64,000 bases of DNA. It comes from Desulfonatronovibrio hydrogenovorans DSM 9292. Lineage in GTDB: Bacteria; Desulfobacterota; Desulfovibrionia; Desulfovibrionales; Desulfonatronovibrionaceae. Below are positions 8,534 through 19,850 of this stretch, one piece after another. A program made the translations under genes and the position numbers. The stretch lies in contig NZ_JMKT01000010.1 of assembly GCF_000686525.1 (NCBI RefSeq), forward strand, positions 220,609 through 284,608. Direction: 5' to 3'. Below the pieces are notes generated by a model, which had not been told where the DNA came from, made no database searches, and saw only the letters and a list, made by a program, of their open reading frames with translations. Positions within the stretch are counted from its first letter, which is position 1. Each line of letters begins with the position of its first letter.

Positions 8534-9805
8534 TTACATCTTCTCTTCACAACTCACAGCACATAATTTTCCGCACATGGAGCATCCCTTTTCATCGTCC
8601 GTAATCTGGAGTCGTTTTCTGACCAGGTCCGGATCCAGGGAATTGGAGATAATCCCTTCCCAGTCAAGGGCCTGCCTGCACTTTGAAATCTTCATGTCCT
8701 GCTCCAGAGCGCCAGCCACCCCTTTTTCAATGTCCGCGATATGCCCTGCAACCCTGCAGGCCATAACCCCCTGGTACACATCGTCTTCATCAGGGAGGCC
8801 CAGGTGTTCGGCCGGAGTCACATAACACAGGAAATCAGCACCAGCAGCCCCGGCAAGAGCCCCGCCTATGGCTGCGGTTATATGGTCATATCCGGCTGCG
8901 ATGTCCGTGGGAAGCGGACCAAGTACGTAAAAAGGAGCATCGTTGCAAAGTCTTTTCTGGAGCTTTATCTGACTGCTGATCTGGCCAAGGGGTACATGGC
9001 CCGGGCCTTCAATCATGACCTGGACCCCCTTCTCATAGGCCCTCCGGGCCAGATGGGCCAGGGTCATCAGTTCATCCACCTGGGCCTGATCCAGAGCATC
9101 GGCAATACAGCCCGGCCTCAGACCGTCACCAAGACTCAAGGTGACATCATAACTGCCAGCAATCTCCAAAAGGGTATCAAAGTTCTCGAAGAGTGGATTT
9201 TCTTTTTTATTCTTTTTAATCCAGTTCATGTGGATGGAACCGCCCCGGCTGACGCAGGGCATGATACGTTCGGACCTTTCCAGCATTTCCAGAGACCGGC
9301 TGGTGATGCCGCAGTGCACGGTTATATAGTCCACTCCCTGCCTGCACTGCTCTTCGATTTCCCTGAAAAGGATATCGCTGTCCATCCTGCTCAGAGGTCG
9401 CCCCTGATGAACCATCTTGGCTGCCAGACCGTATATGGGAACGCTGCCCACCATCACCGGAGACTGTTCCAAAAACATCTCCCTGATCCGGGTCAGATCT
9501 CCGCCGGTAGACAGATCCATTATGGAGTCGGTTCCAGCCCGCAACGCCTGGTTCAGCTTCTTTTTCTCTAGACCCTGGTCAGCAAGGACGCCGCTTGTTC
9601 CCAGGTTGGCATTGACCTTGGTCTTTAACCCCTGACCAATGGACCGAATTTCCCTGAAATCACGCTTGATATTTTTGGGCAGTACTGCCAGGCCCCTGGC
9701 CAGGAGCTGACAGATCCTGCTGCTGTCAACTCCTTCATGGGCAGCGGCTGCTTCCATTTCCGGGGTGATTATCCCGGCTTTGGCTTTTTCCAGTTGGGTT
9801 TTCAT
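8534..9805 (-). CDS. thiC: Phosphomethylpyrimidine synthase ThiC
   Basis: ThiC is a radical-SAM enzyme that converts aminoimidazole ribotide to HMP-phosphate, the pyrimidine half of thiamine. The 423-residue product is the short form without the long N-terminal domain of the E. coli enzyme. It begins MKTQLEKAKAGIITPEM and shows GTSGVLADQ, VDYITVHCG, MIEGPGHVPL and a C-terminal cysteine cluster (Cys408, Cys411, Cys415, Cys419). The spacing is C-x2-C-x3-C, one residue shorter in the second gap than the usual C-x2-C-x4-C. ATG 9805 has GGGAGGA upstream and the family N-terminus; an upstream ATG at 9883 would put leader RNA into the protein. A paralogue making hydroxybenzimidazole (BzaF) is possible, but the TPP riboswitch argues for thiamine synthesis. 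Confidence 0.93.
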   Translation of the reverse strand: MKTQLEKAKAGIITPEMEAAAAHEGVDSSRICQLLARGLAVLPKNIKRDFREIRSIGQGLKTKVNANLGTSGVLADQGLEKKKLNQALRAGTDSIMDLSTGGDLTRIREMFLEQSPVMVGSVPIYGLAAKMVHQGRPLSRMDSDILFREIEEQCRQGVDYITVHCGITSRSLEMLERSERIMPCVSRGGSIHMNWIKKNKKENPLFENFDTLLEIAGSYDVTLSLGDGLRPGCIADALDQAQVDELMTLAHLARRAYEKGVQVMIEGPGHVPLGQISSQIKLQKRLCNDAPFYVLGPLPTDIAAGYDHITAAIGGALAGAAGADFLCYVTPAEHLGLPDEDDVYQGVMACRVAGHIADIEKGVAGALEQDMKISKCRQALDWEGIISNSLDPDLVRKRLQITDDEKGCSMCGKLCAVSCEEKM

Positions 9806-9809
9806 TAAA

Positions 9810-9836
9810 TCCTCCCAGTAATAAAGTTCAGGAGGA
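9810..9836 (-). promoter_or_regulatory. Hairpin masking the thiC Shine-Dalgarno
   Basis: In the leader RNA, UCCUCC (9836-9831) can pair with GGAGGA (9815-9810), which is the thiC ribosome-binding site, around a 15-base loop. A helix that hides the Shine-Dalgarno just downstream of a TPP aptamer is the expected output of a translational OFF switch. The alternative partner that would free the site when TPP is absent was not traced. Confidence 0.5.
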
Positions 9837-9892
9837 ATATGCAGAGGAAGGCCTGGCCGGGCAATTCCAATTATCCGGCCCATCCTCGCCTA

Positions 9893-9970
<78 letters not shown>

Positions 9971-10217
9971 ATGGTCGAAAAATACATTCAACCAGAATCG
10001 CCTTACTATTTCAACTGATTTTCAAGAACCTTTTTTCTGCGTCAGATGCCTGGCAGGCACTGTCATTTGTTTCATCATCCTGACAAAGGCTTTTCCTGCA
10101 TAATTCCACCAGTTCAATCCCTGGACATGATCTTTAAATTATGCACGTCAAACAACCATCCCAAATTATGGCCTGAATCTTGAATATGATAACATGAAAA
10201 CCAAAAAGGATCTGGAC

Positions 10218-11591
10218 ATGATTATCAAACAACCTGAACAACATATGATGGCTTTCATGCGGAACAGCCTGTCCAAAAGCCCTGCAGCCGGGGAACTACC
10301 CGGAGGCGAATACAGGCTCTTTGAAATGATCATGAACAACAACCTGGCCGCTGCTCTGCCTCCATCACTGGCTGATTCCAGGACAATGCCGGCCCCAGAC
10401 CAGGGTCGGACCGGTCCAGTTGCTTCTGACAGAGCTTCAGAACAGCCTGCAGCTGCCCCGACTTTAGAATCCGGCCAGGCCAGAATCCGCATGCCAATAA
10501 CAGTCGATACTCCCAGGTACGCCTCCAACGCCATCAGACAAAAAATTGACTTTTCTGCCGCCTCACTGGACCCTGCAATAACTTCAGGCAGCCAGGTTCC
10601 TGAAAGTTCCAGCCAGGCGCAAATTCTGGAAATCCTGAATACCATCCACCAAAAAGACCCATCCCTGAATGGTCTCCTGGTTAAGGGCCTTGAATCCAAT
10701 CTTCAGAGTGGATTAAAAGGGTTTCAGGCTGTATCCATCCAGACCATGGCCCTGGCCTCCACCATCAGTTCCGGCCCAGGGCTGCTGTCCGGGAGTGCTC
10801 CAGTCAGCACCGGGCAGAACCGTCTGGCTGATAGTCCTGCATTCAGGGACCATGCACCTGATCCCACCCTGCAGAAAAAAGCGACTTCAGCCTATATGGA
10901 ACATGCTGCCTTCAGAAAAAAGCCTGAACACCAGGAAATTGAGTCTGGTCAGAAGGAAGACCTCAGGCCGGGAAGCCTGGCAGCCAGATTCGAATCAGCA
11001 GACCGTTCCGGGGCCATTGGTTATGATCGGATGGGCGGAACCTGCTATGGAATTTACCAGCTTTCGTCCCGCATGGGCACCCTGGACGAATTCCTGACAT
11101 TTCTCGACACGAAAGCTCCTGATCTTTCCCAGAGATTGCGTCAGTCCGGACCAGGTAATACCGGGTCCAGAACCGGGGCAATGCCTGAAGAATGGAAAAA
11201 AATTGATGAGCAGCATCCCAGGCTTTTTGCCGACCTCCAGCACCAGTTCATCTATGACAGTTTTTATCTGCCAGCCGCCAGAGGGGTTAAGGCCAGAACC
11301 GGCCTGGATATTAAATCAGCATCCTCTGCCTTGAGAGAAGTCCTGTGGAGCACGGCTGTCCAGCACGGTGTGCATGGAGCCATGAATATATTTCAAAGGG
11401 CCGCAGGAAAGGTCGATCTGCAGCAGGCTGACAATCCTGATCGAGACATGATCCAGGCTGTCTACCAGGAACGCAAAACCCGTTTTTCCGGCTCCAGCGA
11501 TTCTATCCGCACTGCGGTTCACAACAGATTCTCCCAGGAGATGAAGCTGGCCCTGGCCATGCTGCCAGGCACCGCTGATACCCAGGCATAA
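10218..11591 (+). CDS. FlgJ-like rod-binding segment with lysozyme-like domain (putative)
   Basis: A 457-residue protein that I can only partly place. Residues about 6-50 (HMMAFMRNSLSK, GGEYRLFEMIMNNNLAAAL, SLAD) resemble the FlgJ N-terminal rod-binding pattern of a short helix, GGE..F..M.....A. and LAD. A long Ser/Pro/Gln-rich linker follows (about 60-240). The C-terminal part (about 250-400) has a lysozyme-like signature: Glu259 in RFESADRSGAIGYDRMGG then YGIYQLSSRMGT, and later REVLWSTAVQHG. That pattern is seen in phage- and VgrG-associated muramidases and is not the GH73 domain of enteric FlgJ. No signal peptide is evident. ATG 10218 has AAGGA seven bases upstream; ATG 10194 is possible but has no clear site. 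No flagellar gene is adjacent. The function is unproven. Confidence 0.55.
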   Translation: MIIKQPEQHMMAFMRNSLSKSPAAGELPGGEYRLFEMIMNNNLAAALPPSLADSRTMPAPDQGRTGPVASDRASEQPAAAPTLESGQARIRMPITVDTPRYASNAIRQKIDFSAASLDPAITSGSQVPESSSQAQILEILNTIHQKDPSLNGLLVKGLESNLQSGLKGFQAVSIQTMALASTISSGPGLLSGSAPVSTGQNRLADSPAFRDHAPDPTLQKKATSAYMEHAAFRKKPEHQEIESGQKEDLRPGSLAARFESADRSGAIGYDRMGGTCYGIYQLSSRMGTLDEFLTFLDTKAPDLSQRLRQSGPGNTGSRTGAMPEEWKKIDEQHPRLFADLQHQFIYDSFYLPAARGVKARTGLDIKSASSALREVLWSTAVQHGVHGAMNIFQRAAGKVDLQQADNPDRDMIQAVYQERKTRFSGSSDSIRTAVHNRFSQEMKLALAMLPGTADTQA

Positions 11592-11905
11592 CTTCTTAAA
11601 AGCCTAGGCCTCTTGTCGCCCATTCAAGACAGCCCACCCGGATCCAGACCAGTTCTGAGGCATTCTTCCGGATAAGGGACATGAACCAGCCATTTTTTTC
11701 AGAGAACAACTGATCTTTACCAGACTGATCTGGTTGCAAAACCAGATCTAAAGTGACATTGTGTTACAGGACCGGTTTTGGATGGAGATTGCAGTCCCTG
11801 ACCAATTCTGAATTGCCTTGATCCGTCCAGGCTGAAGCTGCTGCCTGTCCAACCCTCCCTGGCCGGATCCTGCTGAAGAGTCCTAACCATTAACCCTGGA
11901 CAGCA
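11592..11905. other. Intergenic stretch, 314 bases
   Basis: This gap lies between the lysozyme-like gene and the hybrid kinase, both on the plus strand. It holds one perfect hairpin (11727-11748, listed separately). I found no supported open frame with a ribosome-binding site and no clear sigma-70 promoter. Confidence 0.5.
11727..11748 (+). repeat. Perfect 9-bp inverted repeat
   Basis: GATCTGGTT, a GCAA tetraloop of the stable GNRA type, then AACCAGATC. There is no T run on either side, so it is not a typical intrinsic terminator. It lies 158 bases before the hybrid kinase start and could be an operator or an mRNA leader hairpin. Confidence 0.6.
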
Positions 11906-15241
<3,336 letters not shown>

Positions 15242-15280
15242 ATCCTGATTCAAGTCCGGTTTCAGCTCATGATCCCCTTG

Positions 15281-15298
15281 ACCCTTCCAGGGTTTTCT
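15281..15298 (+). terminator. Weak intrinsic terminator candidate
   Basis: ACCCT-TCC-AGGGT followed by TTTTCTCT, between the convergent hybrid kinase and the small unknown gene. The stem is only five base pairs with a three-base loop, so the call is weak. Confidence 0.3.
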
Positions 15299-15748
15299 CT
15301 AGACAGTAATTCGACCCAGCAGTCTGCTGTAATACTTTCTAAGGCTGTAGCTGTACTCTGAAAGCTCCACCGGCAAGAACTCCCTTGACTCGACGCCCTT
15401 AACATACAGATCAACCCTTGAATACGGCTGTTCCCTGCTATCCTCATGCCTGGACTGTGCCCCTTCTCTGGCTGATCCTTCCGGAACCGGCCGCTTTTTG
15501 TGCTTATCCTCCTTGCCAGGGGCAATTTCAGCCAGACTTGCTTTTATGGCTGACCCAGCTGGCTCTGCCCTGAAAGCTGATCCCAGACTGATGCTTACCC
15601 TGTCGTCTGGCAGATCCCTTGAATAACAAGGATAGTCAGTGTCCTGACATTTTTTTGACTGGCCAGTGCTGTTCATTCCTTTGGGCAGGAAACATTCATT
15701 CCCATGAAAAGGGTTTGATTTTAATGAATAAAGGCTGGTTGAGTCCAT
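15299..15748 (-). CDS. Hypothetical protein with strong ribosome-binding site
   Basis: A 149-residue protein that I do not recognise. AAGGAGG lies six bases before ATG 15748 (an ATG at 15754 is too close to the site), which is the main reason to believe the gene is expressed. The sequence is hydrophilic, with four cysteines in the first 45 residues, a segment DDRVSISLGSAF, a Lys/Glu/Arg-rich middle, and a Tyr-rich end (LSEYSYSLRKYYSRLLG). No membrane segment or signal peptide is visible. It lies between the hybrid kinase (convergent) and a receiver-TPR gene (on the same strand, upstream of it). Function unknown. Confidence 0.55.
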   Translation of the reverse strand: MDSTSLYSLKSNPFHGNECFLPKGMNSTGQSKKCQDTDYPCYSRDLPDDRVSISLGSAFRAEPAGSAIKASLAEIAPGKEDKHKKRPVPEGSAREGAQSRHEDSREQPYSRVDLYVKGVESREFLPVELSEYSYSLRKYYSRLLGRITV

Positions 15749-15827
15749 GGTCATCCTCCTTGGTGATCCTTAACTGAATCACAAAAGCAAGATACAGACC
15801 ATTAGCCCTCAAAGCAGGACCAGATAG

Positions 15828-17210
15828 TTATGACTGGTGTGGTTGGCGGGATGCTGAAATCTTTTTCTTCCAGACGGTCAGCAGAATCCTTTTGGTTTCC
15901 TTATGATCCGGGTCCTGCTTGAGGGCCATGTTCAGGAACTTTGCCGCCTCTTTCTTCCTGCCAAGGCCTATATAGGCCTTAGCTATATTGCAGGGGATCA
16001 CAGCCTGCTTCTTGAGAATTTCCGGAGAATACTCAATGGTCTTCTGAAAACTGGACAAGGCCTTGTAAAACTCTTTTCCCTGCAGATAGGCCACTCCGAT
16101 ATTATAATAAAGGTATCCACTCAGTGGTGCCACTTCAAGGCCTCTTTTATAATAGGAAATGGCCTCCTGCCATTTGCCCTGCTGCCTCAGGGCCACCCCC
16201 ATCTCTGCAATCATCCATAGATCTTCTCTGCTCAGAAGCTTACCCTTCTGCTCAATGGCCATGCTGATGTATTTACTGCTTATATCCGGCCTGACTCCTT
16301 GAGCCTTTCTGGCGATCTTCATCAAGGTCCCGCAAATCATTTCCCCGACCTGTTTTTTTACCTGCTCCACTGCCAAGTTAAAATTCTGAATGGCCATTTC
16401 TTCATTACCTGCCTCAAGATAGGTCTGGGCAATGTCAATTTTTCTCTCAGGGTTCAGGGGAGAGATCACATCCAGTTTTTTAAGCAGTTCCAGTTTTTTT
16501 TCCAGGCGGTTGGTATCAGAATATAATTCAGCCAGCTTCTTTAGAGGGTCAAGGTAATGTCCATTGAACCTTGAAGCCTGGAGATAATTTTGCTCTGCAG
16601 TATCAAACTCCTTTTTTTTCTTGGCAATATCTCCCTTCAAAATATAGGCAATGGGACTGTCCGCCTTGATGGAGATGATGGCCTGAACTGTTTCCTCTGC
16701 CTTATCCAGCTCATCCAGGGCAATCATGGCCCGGCATTCATCCACCAGCCTGCCGATTTTTTTGTTGGGATTTATGGTATGGGCAATTTTCTGGATCAAG
16801 GAATCAACTGAAATGGGCTTTATTATGACATTGTCCGCTCCCATCTCATACATCTGTATAATCCTTTCCCTGCCCACTTCATTGGTTGCAACAACAATCC
16901 TGCAGCTGCTACCCATGAGTTCTTTGATACTCTTCAGGTGAATAACACCTGTTTTCCCCTCCATGGTGGTATCCACCAGAAAAATTACCTGGGTAAATCT
17001 GACCAGCAGACTTTTTCCTTGAGATATGGCCTTATCCAGCTGGGAACAGTTAAAAAGAGAATTAGTAGGCAGTCCGGCTGACCTGAATGCCCCTCTGATC
17101 ACCTTGGAAAAAAGCTGATCACTGGTAATGGCAAGTATGCACCCCTTGTCCTTGGAGATAAAATGTTTAAAAATTTTATCGTAGATATTCAGTTTTTTCC
17201 TGGTAATCAC
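15828..17210 (-). CDS. Response-regulator receiver and TPR-repeat protein
   Basis: A 460-residue cytoplasmic protein. The N-terminal part (about 20-150) reads as a CheY-like receiver: the beta-3 strand VIFLVDTTMEG supplies the possible phospho-acceptor Asp, RIVVATNE a beta-4 strand, and NVIIKPISVDSL the conserved Lys-Pro. The usual N-terminal acidic pair is replaced by TSD, so phosphorylation is uncertain. From about 155 to 460 there are some eight tetratricopeptide-like helical pairs (for example GYLYYNIGVAYLQGKEFYKA and AKAYIGLGRKKEAAKFLNMA). The start is GTG with AGGGG six bases upstream. Receiver-TPR proteins of this kind are common in Desulfovibrio-type genomes and probably act as phospho-regulated scaffolds; partners are unknown. 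Confidence 0.85.
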   Translation of the reverse strand: MITRKKLNIYDKIFKHFISKDKGCILAITSDQLFSKVIRGAFRSAGLPTNSLFNCSQLDKAISQGKSLLVRFTQVIFLVDTTMEGKTGVIHLKSIKELMGSSCRIVVATNEVGRERIIQMYEMGADNVIIKPISVDSLIQKIAHTINPNKKIGRLVDECRAMIALDELDKAEETVQAIISIKADSPIAYILKGDIAKKKKEFDTAEQNYLQASRFNGHYLDPLKKLAELYSDTNRLEKKLELLKKLDVISPLNPERKIDIAQTYLEAGNEEMAIQNFNLAVEQVKKQVGEMICGTLMKIARKAQGVRPDISSKYISMAIEQKGKLLSREDLWMIAEMGVALRQQGKWQEAISYYKRGLEVAPLSGYLYYNIGVAYLQGKEFYKALSSFQKTIEYSPEILKKQAVIPCNIAKAYIGLGRKKEAAKFLNMALKQDPDHKETKRILLTVWKKKISASRQPHQS

Positions 17211-17253
17211 ACCTTGCCCCTGACCCAGCTAAAAGAATAACGGCCTGGAAAAG

Positions 17254-17910
17254 CTAACCAATATGCTTTCTAATGCTTTTTTCTTCGAATTCCCATACAT
17301 CCAGGGGAAGATCATCATAACCTGCTCTTTTGCCAGCTAATTGAGCTATACCGTTATCCTGGGGCTGGGCTGTCCAGGATATCTTTTTCCCATCCTGGTA
17401 AAGTTCAAGGTTTCCAGGGAGCATTTTTTTCTTGAGAAGCCTGGTCATCTCCTCCAGAACACTGGTCACCCTGGCTCTGCCTCCAAGGTTCTCCAAGGCA
17501 ATCATCATGTATTCCCGGAGTATTTCCCTGTCGTTTTTATCAACGCTGGCACTGTGCGGACGATTCTTTGCCTTTAATGGTTTTTCAGGCTGGCCGCCCA
17601 TCCGGAACCTTAAGTCCTGCAGAATTCCCTCGAATTCATAGGCCAGATAAACAAGAGAATCATAACCCTCTGCTTTTGAATTCAAAAGTGATGAGAGCCT
17701 GTGCTTTTCTGTCCGCAAGGCCGGAGGGACAGCAACCCCAAGTTTTTTTAACCTGACGATTGTATTGGATATTTCCCGAAGCTGGGCCTCCAGAACAGGG
17801 ATCTCCACATTGTCCACTGAATCCTCAAGGCGTTCCACAACATTACGGCATAATCCAATCAACAGTTTTGGCTCTTTTGCCAAACGATCAGCCCCGGGAA
17901 TCTTATCCAT
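17254..17910 (-). CDS. Protein with Mrr-N-like winged helix, function unknown
   Basis: A 218-residue protein. Residues 1-100 are helical and include a heptad-like run (VLEAQLREISNTIVRLKKLG). Residues about 130-205 look like the winged-helix domain at the N-terminus of Mrr-type restriction proteins: LREYMMIALENLGGRARVTS, VLEEMTRLLKKKM and WTAQPQDNGIAQLAGKRAGY, closing with DVWEFEEKS. No nuclease domain follows. The start is ATG 17910 with AGGAG six bases upstream. It lies 43 bases before the receiver-TPR gene on the same strand and is probably co-transcribed with it. The Mrr-N resemblance is my pattern reading, not a search result. Confidence 0.6.
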   Translation of the reverse strand: MDKIPGADRLAKEPKLLIGLCRNVVERLEDSVDNVEIPVLEAQLREISNTIVRLKKLGVAVPPALRTEKHRLSSLLNSKAEGYDSLVYLAYEFEGILQDLRFRMGGQPEKPLKAKNRPHSASVDKNDREILREYMMIALENLGGRARVTSVLEEMTRLLKKKMLPGNLELYQDGKKISWTAQPQDNGIAQLAGKRAGYDDLPLDVWEFEEKSIRKHIG

Positions 17911-18001
17911 GTTCAACTCCTGATTTTGATTAAGTGAAACCAGCCACCAACAGTAACTGCGACCTCATAAACAGACATCCAAATTTGATTATGAAATGCA
18001 T

Positions 18002-19489
18002 TTAAGTTATCAATGCATCATTGCTGATTGTCTTTCTCAACCAATAGGAAGAACCCAGGTTCACCACCATCACCGTAGCTCCCAGAAAAGAACCTGTTCC
18101 ATCAAACAGCCGCGAAGAGCAGACATGGACAAGAACCAGGCTGCCATTTCTGTGAATAAACCTGGCCTCAAACCTGGAAGAGCCTGTATGGTCATTCGCT
18201 TTTTTAATACTCTCTTCAACATGATTAACATCCTGGGGATGAACCAGTTCCAGGAGAGACAGCCCTGACATGGACTTTGGGTCATAGCCCAGCAGCTCAG
18301 ACACATTCTCATTAGCAAAGGAGATTTCCAGCCTGCTGTTGACCTCCAATATCGTTTCTGTGATCGTCTCAACTATCCTTTTACAGCTTTCCTCGGCCAT
18401 TCTCTGGTCGGTCATGTCCTGAACCGAAACGATGATTCCGGTTAATATACCCTTTTCAATCAGCGGGACATGTTTGACACAGATAAAAACCGTCCTGTTG
18501 AACGTATCTTCTATCCACTGCTCAAACTGGACTTGGACGCCCTTAAGGGCCAGCAGGATGTTCTGCTCAATTGGTTTCAGGCACTGCGTGTCCCTGAACC
18601 GGTTCTTCATGACCTCAAGGTAGTTCTTTCCAACGACTGCTTTTCGGGTCAGGCTGAAAATTTCCTCAAAGCTTTTGTTGACCACTTTAAACTTTGCCTC
18701 GGCACATAAAAATGCCAGCCCGTCAGCAGATCCGGAAACCATGCGTTCGCTGATCTTCAACTCATGTTCATATTTTTTTCTTCTTTCCAGCTCCTGTTGA
18801 TAACTCTCCAGAGCCCTGGACAACTCAAGATTTCTCTTGTTCACATATTCTTCCAGCTGCTGTCTGTCCCGTATCCAGAAGTCCCTCAAGACCATGTAAC
18901 CGGAAAGGTCGGTCAGCAGGAACAATATTCTCTTGGAGTCACTCTCTTTGCTCCAGATCACGTCCCGGCAAAGCTTCAGCGTAACCTGAGAACCTTTTCT
19001 CATCAGCCTGACCACTATCTCGACCGGTTTATTCTGGGATACATGGTTCTGAAAGAAATCCCGGCACAAGGGACGGTCTTCAGGAATTACCATCTTGATA
19101 AACCTGTTCAAAGTTGGATAGAATGATCCTGGATTATGTCCCATCAGCCGGTATGCTCCGGAAGAAAACTGGACTTTCCCGGCATCATCAAAGGTGATCA
19201 TGCCAGAGGGGCTTGAAACACTGGTCTCGCAACCAGAAAAATCCTGGGGACCAGACCTCCCGGATCCATCCGGCCAGGTATCAGGAAAAGCAAAAAGAAA
19301 TAAATCCACCAGATCTGTCTGCAGGCAATGGCAGATCCTTTTCAGGGTGGCCAGGGAAGGATCTGAAACCCCTCTTTCCACCCGGCTCAAATGCTGTGAA
19401 GACAGACCAACCTCAAACGCAAGCTCTTCCTGGCTCATTCCCTTGAGAGAGCGAAGATAACTGATTCTCTGGCCCAATGCTTGATTCAC
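18002..19489 (-). CDS. XRE-family regulator with PAS sensory domains
   Basis: A 495-residue protein. It has an N-terminal Cro/C1-type helix-turn-helix (about 5-60; GMSQEELAFEVGLSSQHLSRVERG), a PAS-like domain (95-195), a coiled coil (about 210-245, VNKRNLELSRALESYQQELE), and two further PAS domains (245-360 and 370-480). No kinase domain follows. The likely start is GTG 19489 with AGGA eight bases upstream; a TTG at 19507 lacks a site. It is transcribed away from the ABC-transporter/proline-racemase operon, so it is the likely regulator of that operon and may sense a metabolite or redox state through PAS. The target is inferred from position only. Confidence 0.85.
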   Translation of the reverse strand: MNQALGQRISYLRSLKGMSQEELAFEVGLSSQHLSRVERGVSDPSLATLKRICHCLQTDLVDLFLFAFPDTWPDGSGRSGPQDFSGCETSVSSPSGMITFDDAGKVQFSSGAYRLMGHNPGSFYPTLNRFIKMVIPEDRPLCRDFFQNHVSQNKPVEIVVRLMRKGSQVTLKLCRDVIWSKESDSKRILFLLTDLSGYMVLRDFWIRDRQQLEEYVNKRNLELSRALESYQQELERRKKYEHELKISERMVSGSADGLAFLCAEAKFKVVNKSFEEIFSLTRKAVVGKNYLEVMKNRFRDTQCLKPIEQNILLALKGVQVQFEQWIEDTFNRTVFICVKHVPLIEKGILTGIIVSVQDMTDQRMAEESCKRIVETITETILEVNSRLEISFANENVSELLGYDPKSMSGLSLLELVHPQDVNHVEESIKKANDHTGSSRFEARFIHRNGSLVLVHVCSSRLFDGTGSFLGATVMVVNLGSSYWLRKTISNDALIT

Positions 19490-19850
19490 CCGCAATTTCC
19501 TTTCCAAGGCATCAAAAAGTTTAGCTCTTATTCAATTGAAGTATGCATATTTTTCAAAACAATCAAACAGCCTCACATGTTCAATTTCACAAAAAATGTA
19601 ACCGCCGGTCAAAACTTTGTCAGACCGGCTGGACCAGCTGCCGGAATTCTCACCTTTCTTCAGGCAACCAGCCTTGATTGCCAAAAGGGACTATTTGTAC
19701 GACTTACAGACCTGAAACAGGCTTTTCTGATGGGCTTTATAAAGGCCAAATTATAAAAAAACCAATTAATGCTTGACGATACACAATCATCAGGGTAAGT
19801 CATATAAGATAGCATACTGTTTTTTGACCATAACCCACCACCCATACTAC
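19490..19850. other. Divergent intergenic region, 361 bases
   Basis: This region lies between the XRE-PAS regulator (minus) and the ABC-importer operon (plus) and must hold both promoters. It carries one good inverted repeat (19604-19629, listed separately) and an imperfect palindrome GGCTTTATAAAGGCC near 19734. No promoter on either strand is clear enough to call: a TTGACG near 19772 has no -10 box at normal spacing. No supported gene was found. Confidence 0.5.
19604..19629 (+). repeat. Inverted repeat GCCGGTC-N12-GACCGGC, candidate operator
   Basis: Two perfect seven-base arms with a 12-base spacer, in the shared upstream region of a divergent XRE regulator and an ABC-importer operon. No T run follows. 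The centre-to-centre distance of 19 bases is near two helical turns, which suits a dimeric regulator; binding by the XRE-PAS protein is a guess from context. Confidence 0.45.

Noticed and set aside
8741..9571. 276-residue plus-strand open frame
   Set aside because: Antisense shadow of thiC, whose frame is fully conserved.
9806..9883. Longer ThiC starting at ATG 9883
   Set aside because: It would translate the riboswitch expression platform; ATG 9805 has the better ribosome-binding site and family N-terminus.
19772..19803. TTGACG as -35 box of the importer operon
   Set aside because: The only TATAAG-like match lies 24 bases away, too far for sigma-70.
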